From Marsupella aquatica (lineage: Eukaryota; Marchantiophyta): a stretch of 64,000 nt of DNA. Shown here piece after piece: positions 11,640 to 22,565 of the stretch. A program made the translations under genes and the position numbers. Positions within the stretch are counted from its first letter, which is position 1. The number at the start of each line of letters is the position of its first letter. Location of the stretch: contig OZ316895.1 in the NCBI GenBank assembly GCA_973895155.1, positions 2,604,001 to 2,668,000 of the forward strand, read 5' to 3'. The notes beneath the pieces were generated by a model that was not told the DNA's origin, did not search any database, and worked only from the letters and a program-made list of their open reading frames with translations.

Positions 11640-14600
11640 TTATACAAGAGTGCTAAACAGGGACTCATTCTGCGTCAGGCATGCTCCTGCTATCTCTGCC
11701 ATCTGTAGCCTTTTCGAAGACCAAATATTGCGAAATTCCAAGCTCTGTGCTGCATAGCGTGACGATGGTGAAAGCCGCTCCTTCGGGTTTTGGGTACAAG
11801 CAATGGTCACACAACTCTCCCCAACCTTCGGTGGAGAGATGATTATTGTATGATTGTCATCCAAAATACCATCATGTATTATTTGCGATTGGTCTGAAGT
11901 CCTTTCTTCCTGCAGATGAAGGTGCTTTTCGCCAGAAACCTGCTTCAACAATTGTGTGGTCTTCACAAAATAGTTGTTTACACATTCATTTACTTTCTTG
12001 TCTTTGGCAAGAATCTCCGGTTGAACTGCGTCAAAGCTTATGGCATTCTCTGTGATTCTGTCCCTGTCATGTGTTCGATATTGCTTATCACTTGCTCTAC
12101 TATTGAAAGAAGAATATCATGAAGATAGCCAGTTCTCCACATCCGTAGGGTTATTTAGTATTGTTCAGCAAATTAGTTGTTCATTATGTGCAAGGGAGTA
12201 AGTAAACGAACAGCAAAATAGTGCTACTTCACCGAAGCTCAGGATGTGGATCTGTTAGCAATGATGGATAATCCAAGTTGGAAGTTATGTGTACCCTGAT
12301 ATCGGATCCGAAGGCTGCACCACATAAAGTTGATGAAGCGTTTGAACGACACTTTTAAGAGTACGGTCCTGATGAACAAGGTCTGCAGATGGAAGGAAAC
12401 TTGGGACCAGAAGCATCTTCAGCTTCTTCGCGCTATCATTCATCTGTTCAGATTCCTGGAGTGATCGTGTAGGTGAAGTGGCGACCTTTGCATGAGCTCC
12501 CAGAAATCTACACTCTGCGCCAACAATTAAAGATATTTCTTGCTGACGAAGGCGACTAGTGGAACAGTTTGTTGTTGCTGTTGTCACTTGTAATTATGAT
12601 CGGAAATGGCCATCTAGATCTAGAATGTCTTTACCCTTGTTTTACAGAGAATTGATAGTGTTCGTTATGAAATTTCTTGAAATGTCATAGGCGTTCTTGT
12701 AATTGAGAAAATCACGTGTAGAAGAAAAGCAGAAGCAACAACTGGTTGAAGGGGTTCTGTCACCCACCTATCATTGTGTCAAGTGACGAGGCTCCGTTTA
12801 GTGAAGGGGGTCCGTTGCAAGCTGACGTAGCCATATCTGTTACGTCCGGATAAGAAAACACCTGAGGCAAAATAGTGCAGACCTTTGGTCACTAACCTCT
12901 CGCTCTTTCACGGGACTGAGGACTACCAAATCCCGAATTAGTTGCTGAAGGCGAAATAACACTGCTTGTATTCTGTTTAGGGGACTGGACTGTATGACTA
13001 TTACTGCGCTTGTTAGAATACTGCCCGAGTCGATAGGACCCAAGTACGGTACTGCGGTTAGACCCTAGGAATTTTTATGTGGTTGCCTTGGTTTTCTCAC
13101 ACAAGGAATCTTCAACGTCGTTAACAATTGTTTTACATTTGGTGCAAGAAGCCAAACTATGGAGAGAGAACGAAGTACCTTACCTCTAATTTGCAGACTT
13201 TGCTGGAAGCCAATTTCATTGGACTCTCCGGGCTGACGATAAACAGTGGCGAGTCATTATGGTTCTCCCCGGAGCTCCTCATCTTGTTCCTCGCAATCTC
13301 TGACTTCAGGAGCAAAGGTGACAGGTTTCCAGCCTGCCGGATTTGATGATTGCCGACTACCAATGAAGCCTGTTTCGTGTCGAGATTAGAAGCTCTCCCT
13401 TTTAACACCGAGAGATTTTGACATGGCTGCCGAAACTCCTCATCTTTGCCTGGTGAGACATCGCTGGTAGTTGACTGTCGGATCTGCGTTGTGTTACCAC
13501 CCTGGGCCGGATTTTCTCTAGTATCTGGCTGAGAATCAGATGGTTGTCGCAATATGCTGCCCGCTTGCCTCTGAAGAGTATCAGGTCCCGCCTTGCTAAA
13601 TTCAACAACATCGAGAGTTCCTCGTTTGTTTGCTCTGGCAAAAACTGGCGGCCTGCGAACGCCGGACTTTTATTAGATGTCGGAACCATGTCTAGAGGAC
13701 GTGCATTGGCGGGGATTGCAGACGATAATTATTTTATTCCTCGGTAATCGCTTCATATTTTCGGATAGCTGTTTACAACTCTTAGTAACCTACAGGAAGA
13801 CCATCATAATTATGCAAGGAATGTATTTTAGTAGAAACGGTCAGATGGTGGCATGCAATCATAAATACAACGATAGTCTCGTCTACTTCTCTGACAGACC
13901 AAGCAGCTTCGGATGTATTCAGGTCGGATGAATTTCTCTGACAATAATGTGCTTTTTTCTTCCTGAAGATCTCATAGTGATTATCAGTCATTCGAAGTTG
14001 GCTGAAAGAAGAAATGAATCCATCGGGAGTCAGTTCACAAAGCCATGCTGGGAACAACTACAGCGGGCATCAGTGAAATTGTCAACCAGTTTTCAGTTTC
14101 GTGCGTGTCCAATGCAGTTTTTAAAAGGTACCGTGGAGGTGGTCGTCGGATGGAAGTTGCGGAAAGTAAGTCCTTAAGCTGGGAATCTCGCTCGGATGCA
14201 TGGAATAATCGACGGTTCACTGTCCTAGTCGCCGATTCAGCTTTTGAACCTCGATTAGGAGTCTTTGGAACTTCCGCGCCTTGATCCTGCGAGATTCTTT
14301 CATCATCATGAAATCAGATCTAAATCGAACTTCAGGACTAGGATTTGTTCGTCTCGTATTGGTACTTTACAAATATTATCACGTCTCGAAATTACTATAT
14401 CAATTGCACCGAAATAAGTCGAGGCTTTGATTGACAGAAGTTTCATCAAAGTTTTGAATAACTGACTTAAACATTGGACTGACATGAGCTTGGAGGTTGC
14501 CTTACCTTCGAGACACTCCCAAAAGACAACTCAGGGGCTCGCTTAACAACTAACGGACTAGTAAATCTTCTCATTTCAGGTTGACTCGAGTATCCATCCG

Positions 14601-14781
14601 TCGTAGACAAGATAGATACATCCGCTTCGCCGGGTGGAGAACTGCGAGTTACATGCAAGGGACTTGCGAATCTCCTTTTCATAGTTTCAAAGTTTCGTTT
14701 CAGGTTCTTAATTTCCCTGTTGGATTTTCGTGCAGCTTCCGAAACCGTTGGTAAGAAGTCAGGTTGACATTTGTGTTTGTA
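11640..14781 (-). CDS. Unidentified multi-exon protein, Ser/Pro/Arg-rich
   Basis: Several exons on the minus strand keep an open frame between good splice sites: 14781-14506 (ends cgaag|gtaagg), 14286-14132 (tcgcag|gat...ccacg|gtacc), 13652-13184 (ttcgcag|gcc...gag|gtaagg), about 13008-12897, about 12585-12295, and a terminal exon from about 12105 to the TAA at 11640. Intermediate or 5' exons are probably missing from this model; the 15000-15480 stretch may hold some. The encoded sequence is rich in Ser, Pro, Thr and Arg, with the paired motif RRFASPL / RRFTSPLVV in the first listed exon. The terminal exon is more amphipathic and ends in SLFSTLV. I do not recognise a family; cytoskeletal or chromosome-associated plant proteins have similar composition, but that is only a guess. 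The splice pattern and composition make a real gene likely. Confidence 0.6.
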
Positions 14782-15508
14782 CTAACTCTCCTACTTGAAG
14801 GTCGGCATCGTTAACCCAGTCTGGAAGACTTGTAACAAGTTATCCTTCCAATCACTGCTGAAGTTGCGAGATACAAAGCAATATATGAATCGGGGTCAGT
14901 TGATCTGCCTGAAGTTCAAATACCACATTTGTCAAGGATCTGAAAATGTAACTCGAGCATGTCTCTTTCTCCTACCTCCTGGGATTATGTGAAACACCGT
15001 AAGCGCTTTTACAAGCTCTAATATTAAGTACTTGAGAGTGTATTTTGCATTATTTGCGCCTCGGGAGAATTAGTGACCAAGGAGCCTGTCATAGCGTGCT
15101 TTCCAGATTTTTACTTGACAAGACAGATGGTGGAAGGAAGGCCTCACATTCACGGCATTCTCTTACAACTTCGATCCTTAGCTCGTACCTCTATAATCCT
15201 AACTTAAAAGCATATCCGAAGTGGTGGAAGGTGCAGTAAAGCTACTGTAATGACATCATATTCCCGAGCGAAGTGAATGCTCCTCGTAACAAAATAGCTG
15301 TCCCGTCCGTCTGCAGGGAGAAATCGCACGGTGCAGGGCAAGGAACCGAGCAAGATTTTTTGTTCAGTTGCTTGTTAGATCCTGATAACCAGGAGTCCCG
15401 ATTGCCAGAGAGACGTTCAAGTGAACTGCAAGAGCCATCATTGCAGACATTTTACTCCGTGAAATTCAAAGATCACTGAATGCTCGAAAAGCCGGTGAAC
15501 AGACAGAG

Positions 15509-15840
15509 AGTGTGTAAAGCTAAGATTTCTGTGCTCTGCTTTGCCAAACTGCTTAAACCAAATGAATTAGCGAACGAAAACGAGACGTGTTAGTACAGCT
15601 AACATTTCTGTGCTGAGCTTTGCCAAACTGATTGAACCAAATGTAGTAATGAACGAAAACGAGACACAGTGCTATAGAGCTAAGATTTCTTCGCTGGAGC
15701 TTCCGAAAATGCTTCGACCTAGTTGCGAACGATTTAAAACGAGACAGAGTGTTGATTAATAGAGCTAAAATTGCTGCCCCGGTGCTCTAACAAAAGGCTT
15801 CAACCGACTCTAGGTGCGAACCAATTAACGAATCGAACGC
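15509..15840. repeat. Degenerate ~80-bp tandem repeat, about 4 copies
   Basis: Successive copies contain 'agctaagatttct', 'gctttgccaaactg', 'gaaccaaatg' and 'gaacgaaaacgagac', starting near 15515, 15597, 15678 and 15764. Divergence increases towards the right. Confidence 0.75.
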
Positions 15841-15984
15841 AAGGTAACGCTTCTGCACCAAGACAACAACGTGAGTTTAAAGCGCTACTGCACCAACCGT
15901 TCTTTGCCCCGAGACTGCTGGAAGGTCTGTTTCTTCGGCCCAGCGCTCTGTTTCTGCTGTGCTCCACTTCGTCTCCTCGTGGCC

Positions 15985-16085
15985 GGACCCCTCTGGCTTC
16001 ATGAGTGTTGGTGGATTGGCTCTCGGCTGTTCCTCGGACCCCTCTGGCTTCATGAGTGTTGGTGGATTGGCTCTCGGCTGTTCCT
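15985..16085. repeat. 51-bp direct tandem duplication
   Basis: The unit beginning ggacccctctggcttc occurs at 15985 and again at 16036, nearly identical through 'ggctctcggctgttcct'. A period of 51 bp (17 codons) keeps frames open on both strands, but no real gene is evident. Confidence 0.85.
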
Positions 16086-16942
16086 GCGCCAAGTGACCAG
16101 CCCGCCCCGAGAAAGTGTAGGGTAACCCATTCCCAAGGGTCTCGGTAACTCCACATCACATATACGATACACCCCTGCAAACAGAGATAACCCTAGTTTT
16201 TTTTTTTTCAATCAATGAATGCAGCCACATTTTGATATGTGAATACCATGTGTGATTACCAGCAGGGCATTCCCAAGGGTGGTAATGGCTACCCGAAGAA
16301 GTGTAGTGTAGTGCCAGATGACACCTGGCAGCAAGGCCAATTGAGTAATTTTTGTTGGGTGTAAAAGTTTTTGAGCCATGTGCAGAAGGTTAGGCCACGC
16401 TTAATATTTTTTGACGCTGCTATAATATGGCGACTACACCTTTCAGGGTTTTGTATTACCCAGATCTGTTGTGTATTTAATGTACATTCACAAGGTGCAT
16501 CATTTGTGTTATGTAGATTTTGAATTCAATTCAACACCCTTCTTGATGTTTGTAATTTTTGCCATCCTAGAGCTCTTCTTCCCTCTCATTTTACATTTTA
16601 ATATTGTCCATTAGCAAATTCTATCACTTGAGAGATATGTTCATTTCTTCTAATGAGTGATAGAAAGAAATGGTTCAAATTTGTAAACCGTGTGTATAGT
16701 TTCTTTTCATGATTTGTTTCCTAAGTTTATTGTTTTGATAGATTTGAGTGTTGTTATCTAAGGCAAGTGAGTATCTATATCTTATGCACACAAATCTTTG
16801 GTACCTTTGTACCACATACTTGTACTTTTCCATGTTATTATGTGGATTTTTGGTTTTTGCATATGTTGTACTTCTACTCTTGCATTTTATCACACTAAAT
16901 CTTAACAAATGTTATGCTATAGCCAAAAACAAATTAGATCAC
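16086..16942. other. AT-rich flank of the transposon insertion
   Basis: No gene seen. The segment is AT-rich with a poly-T run near 16199-16209. It ends in the CTAT that is duplicated on the far side of the transposon. Confidence 0.5.
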
Positions 16943-16946
16943 CTAT
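16943..16946. repeat. Target site duplication, left copy (CTAT)
   Basis: CTAT immediately precedes the left terminal repeat and recurs immediately after the right one. At 4 bp a chance match is possible (1 in 256), but it abuts both ends exactly. Confidence 0.7.
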
Positions 16947-16980
16947 AACACAGTGACGACCAAATGAGAAGTGTGACCAC
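16947..16980 (+). repeat. Left terminal inverted repeat of the transposon
   Basis: Begins AACACAGTGACG and continues with CAAATGAGAAGTGTGACCAC. The last part is followed at once by an inverted CACTTCTCGTTTTG (16979-16992), so the left end can form its own hairpin. Confidence 0.85.
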
Positions 16981-17097
16981 ACTTCTCGTTTTGCCCGCGG
17001 CGAAAAAAGTTTCTAAGGCAAAAAAGTCTTGGATACGGAATTAGTATTCCCACTAAAAACTAGTTTTTCAAATTGAAAAAATGGGAAAAATCGACAC

Positions 17098-17837
17098 GAA
17101 TACGAAGATGGGATACGGCGTATCCCATTTCGGATCCAACCGCGGAATTCCAAAAACAAAAAAACAAAATGCAGTAAAAGTGCCGATATTGGTTTACCCG
17201 ACAAGAATATTCCAAAACAATTCTTCTCAACGGTAACATTTAACCGACTGCGATGCAATTGCAGTCAAATACTAACCACGGTCAGTGAGAAAACTATAAA
17301 TAGGAGATCACCGCTTGAGAATTTTACGCTCATTTTTTCTCATTCTGTATACTCTTACTCTCGACGAATGCATACCGTCTATACAAACTCGTATTCCCCG
17401 AAAATCAGTTTTGACGAACAGGTGAGAATCTTCCTGAAAATGGCGAGGACGAATCCCAAATGGGATACGGCGTATCCCAAACCGTATCCCGTTTGGGATT
17501 CAACCCTCAAATTTCAAGTTTTTATTTCACATTAGCTAAAAAAGGAGGTTGGATGCGAAGTGGGATACCCAACCTCCGAATATGAAGTATCGTAGACTCC
17601 AAATGTCAAAACCTCAACGTTGAATGCGAAATGGGATACAGCGTATCCCGTTTGGGATTCACTCTTCAAATGTCCAGTTTGATTTATCTTTAGCTAAAAA
17701 AGGAGGTTGGATGCGAAGTGGGATACGGGGTATCCCATGTCGCATCCAACCTGCGAAAATGAAGCATCTTAGACTCCAAATGTCAAAACCTCAACGTTGA
17801 ATGCGAAATGGGATACGGCGTATCCCGTTTGGGATTC
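17098..17837. repeat. Palindrome array A (five near-complete and one half copy)
   Basis: Copies of a ~39-bp palindrome lie at 17098-17137, 17451-17501 (elongated), 17551-17568 (half), 17622-17660, 17709-17747 and 17799-17837. The core is GGGATACGGCGTATCCC with outer arms GAATGCGAA / TTCGCATTC or variants. The first copy lies before the promoter; the rest lie in the presumed first intron, downstream of the donor cag|gtgaga at 17421. The last three are spaced 87 and 90 bp. Flanking sequence ('gactccaaatgtcaaaacctc') is duplicated with them. Confidence 0.88.
17295..17303 (+). promoter_or_regulatory. TATA box of the F-box-like gene in the transposon
   Basis: TATAAATAG followed by GAG, about 25-35 bp upstream of a pyrimidine-rich 'cgctcattttttctcattc' likely to hold the start of transcription. 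The arrangement is nearly the same as at 19373, so the element appears to use a duplicated promoter module. Confidence 0.6.
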
Positions 17838-17918
17838 ACTCTTCAAATATCCAGTTTTGATTGCCCATGTGGTATTTACCTAGAGTTTAAACCTTATGGA
17901 TTACTGATTGTTTCGCAG

Positions 17919-19121
17919 GCGAAGTTCAACTGAACTGTACGCACTGAAGCTCTTGCTGCCTTTCAGTGACCGACACCCACTCAAGCTTAAGCTTTTCTTG
18001 AAAAACGAAGTTTTCTCTTGTGAGTCTAATGGCGGTCCAAATCAAAACCTTGAGAAACATGCTCGTCGATTGTATAAGCGATTAGTTGCACTCAAAGTTC
18101 TTCGTCCTGGATTAGGCGCGCTATGGACGGGAGGCGTGGATCCACATGATAGTTTGAATCCACTCCGAATAGAGTTTTGTGAAAAAAATGAGGACGAAGT
18201 TCCAATTCGGTCGAGGATATGTTTGAGTGGTTGTCTGCACTCTGTTAATTCCTCTTGTAACTATTGTCGTGATGCCAAAACAAATATCATCGATTGGCAT
18301 ATTTTTGTTGTCGGATTTGGAACGAAGATCCTTGGGTTAACTTATCGCGTTGAATTTTCTTGATTAGTGTGTAAGTGTTTAGGTGAACGTTCTTGGGTCA
18401 AACATTTTGTGAATATATTTTTCTTTTGATCAAAGAAATAAAATCAGTTTTTCCATCACTGTTTTGTAGGTTGCTGAGAAAGAGCTCACCATCTCATTAA
18501 TTACTCCAGGTATCCACTCTTATTTTGGAATGGCAGTCACTAAGAACCCTGTCTTTACAAGGTTAGCGATGTCATTCGACAAAGAGAAGAAACAAATTCA
18601 ACAAAAAAGTGGCCAAAGGGAATCCGGATTGCTTTTGGATGGACTTCCTGACGAGATTGTTGAAACGTTCATTTGGCCCATTTTGAAAGTTTGTTGTATA
18701 GAGGATGAGTTTGATTCCTCCAAGAACCAAGCTGATGAAAGATTGATGCGATTAAAAACCATGGTGTGGCTTGGATGCACCTCCAAGAAATGGAACCAGC
18801 TCGTAATTTGTACACGAGTCTGGGGGTATTCTTAGACTAGCAAAAAGCCAGCTTGAGGAAGTAAATGAAATGCTGACAAGCATTCCCGATAGAAAACCCC
18901 TTCAGAATGTTTATATTGAAGCTTTTGTTAGGATGGAAACACCAAATCTTCCTCCAATTGATTTCTTAGGTTTATTTTGAAGGTCTTACCTAAATCGATT
19001 TCAAGAAGACTGGCACAATCTTGAGAAAGATGAGCAAGCGAGGCTCTTGGAAATGTATGGGGAAGCTTCTAGTCTGGTTTAGAGCCATCTTGAATGGGCT
19101 CTTTGTAAAGACTCTTTTTAA
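17919..19121 (+). pseudogene. F-box-like gene of the transposon, decayed
   Basis: Exon 2 begins after the acceptor ttcgcag at 17918. Its 147-codon open stretch reaches a TGA at 18361, where CGA would fit. A short intron (tta|gtgtaa...tttgtag, about 18367-18470) then joins in phase 0 to a frame running through 18835. That frame has an F-box-like stretch at about 18640-18810: LLDGLPDEIVETF, then an insertion, then WLGCTSKKWNQLV, matching the LP.E......CR.W pattern. A one-base slip near the G-run at 18825 shifts the frame. It then continues as LRLAKSQLEEVNEML with a TGA at 18978 and a TAG at 19080, ending at a TAA near 19119. F-box proteins recruit substrates to SCF ubiquitin ligases; a role in countering host silencing is speculation. 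The 5' exon (17325-17421) does not join in a clean phase, so the start is unresolved. Confidence 0.5.
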
Positions 19122-19372
19122 GAATATCAACTTAGTTTATTTTGTGGCACAATTCCGAATGAATAAAGAGTTTTGTGATTACCCTAGCATCAACCCGATT
19201 CGCTACGCGTAAAATCTATTTGGTTGAATACAAGGACTTGGGGATATGCCTTATCTCTAGTCCCATCAAGAGAAAAAAGTATACATAGACATCCGGACTC
19301 CAACCCTACGCTTTTGGATACACATTATCGCCTGTGGAAACCTTATCGCCAGTGGATACGAAGGTGATAAAG

Positions 19373-19381
19373 TATAAATAG
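19373..19381 (+). promoter_or_regulatory. TATA box of the ParB-methyltransferase-Ulp1 gene
   Basis: TATAAATAG followed by GAG and, ~25 bp later, 'ttactctcatttctttttcttctc', closely resembling the promoter at 17295. A donor at about 19507 (atag|gtaaaa) and an acceptor at 20034 (ttttcag) define an untranslated first intron that contains palindrome array B. Confidence 0.6.
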
Positions 19382-19551
19382 GAGTGCCTGGTCAAAAAAA
19401 TTACTCTCATTTCTTTTTCTTCTCAACTTTATTTGCCTCCGCGTTTTTCTTGGGCCGTAACATCTCTATAGCTTTTCGTATTTGCTCGAATCGAAACCAA
19501 AAAATAGGTAAAAACTGAAGAAACTCTCCCCTCCTCGTTTGGTTAATTGTT

Positions 19552-19993
19552 GAATCCTGAGAGGGATATGCCGTATCCCCCTTTGTATTCAACTCTATTA
19601 TTTGGCCTTCTTTTCAATGTTGAATGCGAGATGGGATACCCTCTTTTTAGTCTTCCATCCGAACCTCCTCGCTCTTTCTTGACTTTGAATATGAACTGGG
19701 ATACCGTGTATCCCATTTCGCATTCAACTCCCTCTTTTTCGTGCTTTGCATCAGACTCGAGGCAATTGTTGAGGTTGGATGCAAAGTGTGATACCGCGTA
19801 TCCCATTTCGCATTCAAGTCCCTCTTTTTTGTTAATTGCATCAGACTCTGGACATTTGTTGTTGTTGGATGCGAAGTGGGATACCGCGTATCCCATTTCG
19901 CATTCAACTCCCTCTTTTTTGTTCTTTGCATTAGACTTGGCAATTGTTGATGTTGGATGCGAAGTGGGATACCGCGTATCCCATCTCGCATTC
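19552..19993. repeat. Palindrome array B, 90-bp period, in a 5' leader intron
   Basis: Copies lie at 19552-19590, 19622-19640 (half), 19687-19725, 19777-19815, 19867-19905 and 19955-19993. The last four start 90, 90 and 88 bp apart and share the spacer 'caactccctcttttttg'. The core is GGGATACCGCGTATCCC. The array produces open frames on both strands, but these are translations of the repeat. Confidence 0.9.
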
Positions 19994-20039
19994 AACTACT
20001 TTTGGTCTGGTTCTAAGTGTGTCAATCTTTTTCAGGATC

Positions 20040-22000
20040 ATGTCGAACAAATCAAAGTCGTCTGGTTTGACCCAGTCTTCACGAACATGCATCGTTGATG
20101 AGATTTGGAAGAAAGACCTTTACACGGAGGAGAAACTCGTGAGGAATAGGTGGTACTTCAGGGATGCTCGGGCGATGGATATTCACAGAGCCTATGAAGG
20201 TCCAGCGATGTGGTTGGTTAAAGTTAAGGGTAAAGACCATTGCCATTATGGATTAGTCATGGACACCGGGGAGGCGGATATCACCGACTCAAAAACAAAA
20301 TAGCTAAAGAAGATTCCAATGTACCTTTGCATTCTTCCAAACAATGCCTTCACTGTAGTTGTCCTCAACTACGAGAAACTGATCGGGTCTCGATGAACAC
20401 ATTTCCTGATGACCCAATCTGCCAGCTAATTTTGGAAGTGCCGGAGATTGAGGACTTTTCTTATTGGTGTTTGAAATTTGTCTTGAAGTCTTGGAGGGTT
20501 GTTGAGGATTTTACGAAGGTAGCGTATAGGTCCGTTGTTGGAGCCGACTTTGGCGTCAAAGAGCGGCCTTTGAAGTTGAAAGTGACGAAGCCTACCGATC
20601 CGGCTTCGAAGTCAGGGGAGATGTCTGGAACACCCTCGACAAAGGAGAAATCTGCCACAGTTTCTTTTAAGGAACCGGCAAAGAGGAAGCTTGCAGATCA
20701 ACTCTCCGGGGAAGGTTCTAAAGTAGCGGTGTCAGGAGAAGCTATTGTCAAGAAGAAATTGGATTGACGTGACATCCAGAAGCACGCACCTTCTGCACCA
20801 GGAAGTGTTGTCTCATCTTTGGTCCCACCAATTTCACAGACACCTTCTCAGATTCCTTCAACTTTGTCAAGTGGGCCTTCTTTATCATCTAGGGGAGCTG
20901 TTAAAGAAAAGAAAAACGATTCAACAGATATCACCACAGCTTTGCAGCGGGAAGAGACACTTGTGGTTCGTGAAGAAGTGTCTCGGTTGATGGAGACTAA
21001 GCGAGTTCAGAAGACAACAGTTGTTCTGAAAACAACTAACCTGCTTCTTGTTGACGATATTGACGATGAGAACTCAACGTTGGTTCGAACAGTCGATCGG
21101 TTGCATGTGGAGAACATCAAGACTTTGATGAAAATGAATCCGATAAATTTCACGATGCCATTTGTCTTGTTTGTGATCCCCAAAGACTGCCCGACAGTGA
21201 CAGACTGGGACCCAGAAAAGGCAACAAGCTGGAGATATCGAGTGATTGGAGGTAATCACGGTGCTCGGGCTAAGAGAGAATTGTATCAGGCTTATGGGAG
21301 AGAGATCTTCAATGAACTCCAAGCTTGGATGTATGCTGGTCTCACAAGGGAGGACATTCAAAAACTTAGCATCCAACATAATATTGATCAGGAGTACAGG
21401 AAAAAAATGAACAACATTGATCAAATCCGAACAACGCATAAGATTTTCCTTGCCAGAGGAATGGCAAAAACCAAGGAGACTAGAGAAGCGTGTGCGATGG
21501 AGGTTTGCCTCGACGGGTTTTTTTCGGGGGATGCCACAAGCCTGAAGAAGCATGAGCCTCTCTTCCAAATTGCGTTTAGGTCAGGTAAGGTCTGGGAACT
21601 CCAAGACCAGATCTTTGAGATGTGGAACAAGTTGGAGATCAAAGGGCAGAATAAGCAGAAGTCACCGATCAAGAAACTCAAGAAAGGAAAGGGAAAAGCG
21701 CAGTCGATTCCAAAAGCTTTGAATAAGCTTGCAGGGGGCCTTACCTTGACACCTTGGAGAGCAATCCAGGGAATTGAACACGACCAATTTTTTGAGTCCC
21801 TTCTTCTCCGAGTGAAGGACCGGATGATCTCTTTGGAGCAGATGGCAAAAGAAGCCGAGAGTTACAAGAAACTTGTGAAAATCAGCAAGCTTTTTGTTCA
21901 GTTGTCAGGGCAGCCAGACTGGGCGACTTGCAAACGAATGTTTCCGAAAGAAACAGAATCTGCCGAGCTTGAAAGATGGAGTGGGAAATTGTCCGATGTG
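20040..22000 (+). pseudogene. ParB/Srx-like domain region of the ParB-methyltransferase-Ulp1 gene
   Basis: The ATG at 20040 follows the acceptor at 20034 by 5 bases. The N-terminal ~120 codons (MSNKSKSSG...) match no family I know. The frame is broken by TAG (20301, where CAG would fit), a slip near 20380-20400 and TGA (20765, where CGA would fit). From 20819 it is open to the donor gtg|gtatgt at 22000. The segment at about 21090-21300 looks like a ParB/Srx fold: VDRLHVENIKTLM, then VIGGNHGARAKREL, matching the family's 'R.h..ni..L' and 'viDGnHR..A' motifs, followed by a helical LSIQHNIDQEYRKK. In phages and plasmids this fold is often found beside or fused to DNA methyltransferases; some members are nucleases or CTPases. 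A Lys-rich tract (~21650-21700) and a helical tail follow. The family call rests on motif shape alone. Confidence 0.65.
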
Positions 22001-22079
22001 GTATGTTCTCCCCTTCCACTAATTGGACTTTTCTATTTGTTTTGCCATGTTCGGAGGTTTTCTTCGTGGATTTCTTGTT

Positions 22080-22477
22080 GGATGCGAAGTGGGATACGGG
22101 GTATCCCATCTCGGATTCACTTGTGCTTATTTGATGTTGGTGATATTTCAATGCAGTTTTTTCTTGGTTGAATGCGAAGTGGGATACGCGGTATCCCATC
22201 TCGTATTCACTTGTGGTTATTTGACGTTTGTGATGTTTCAATGTGGTTTTTGCTTGGTTGAATTTGAAGTGGGATATGCGGTATCCCATCTCGTATTCAA
22301 TGTGGTTATTTGACGTTTGTGATATTTCAATGTGGTTTTTGCTTGGTCGAATGCGAAGTGGGATACGGGGTATCCCATCTCGGATTCACTTGTGGTTATT
22401 TGACGGTGGTGATGTTTGACTGTGGTTTTTGCTTGGTTGAATACGAACTAGGATACGGAGTATCCCATGTCGCATTC
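22080..22477. repeat. Palindrome array C, five copies with exact ~90-bp period, in an intron
   Basis: Copies start at 22080, 22170, 22260, 22349 and 22439, each 39 bp. The pattern is GAATGCGAAGTGGGATAC on the left and GTATCCCATCTCGTATTC on the right. The array sits inside the intron 22001-22565 (gtg|gtatgt...tttgcag|ttg, phase 0 on both sides) between the ParB-like and methyltransferase exons. Confidence 0.92.
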
Positions 22478-22565
22478 GTCGTCCAGATTTGATTGTTTGA
22501 ATTCCTAAATGGTTATCTCCCCATTGTCTTTCCTCCAGATTCTTTTAACAAGTTTGCGTTTGCAG

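Noticed and set aside
19547-20098. 183-codon plus-strand and 150-codon minus-strand open frames over palindrome array B
   Set aside because: They are translations of a 90-bp repeat (a multiple of three) and show the same phrase over and over. The region lies between a donor and an acceptor and is best read as an intron.
17098-22477. Reading the regularly spaced palindromes as a CRISPR array
   Set aside because: The spacers are themselves repeated and not unique, the units are far too long, and the setting is a spliced plant genome.
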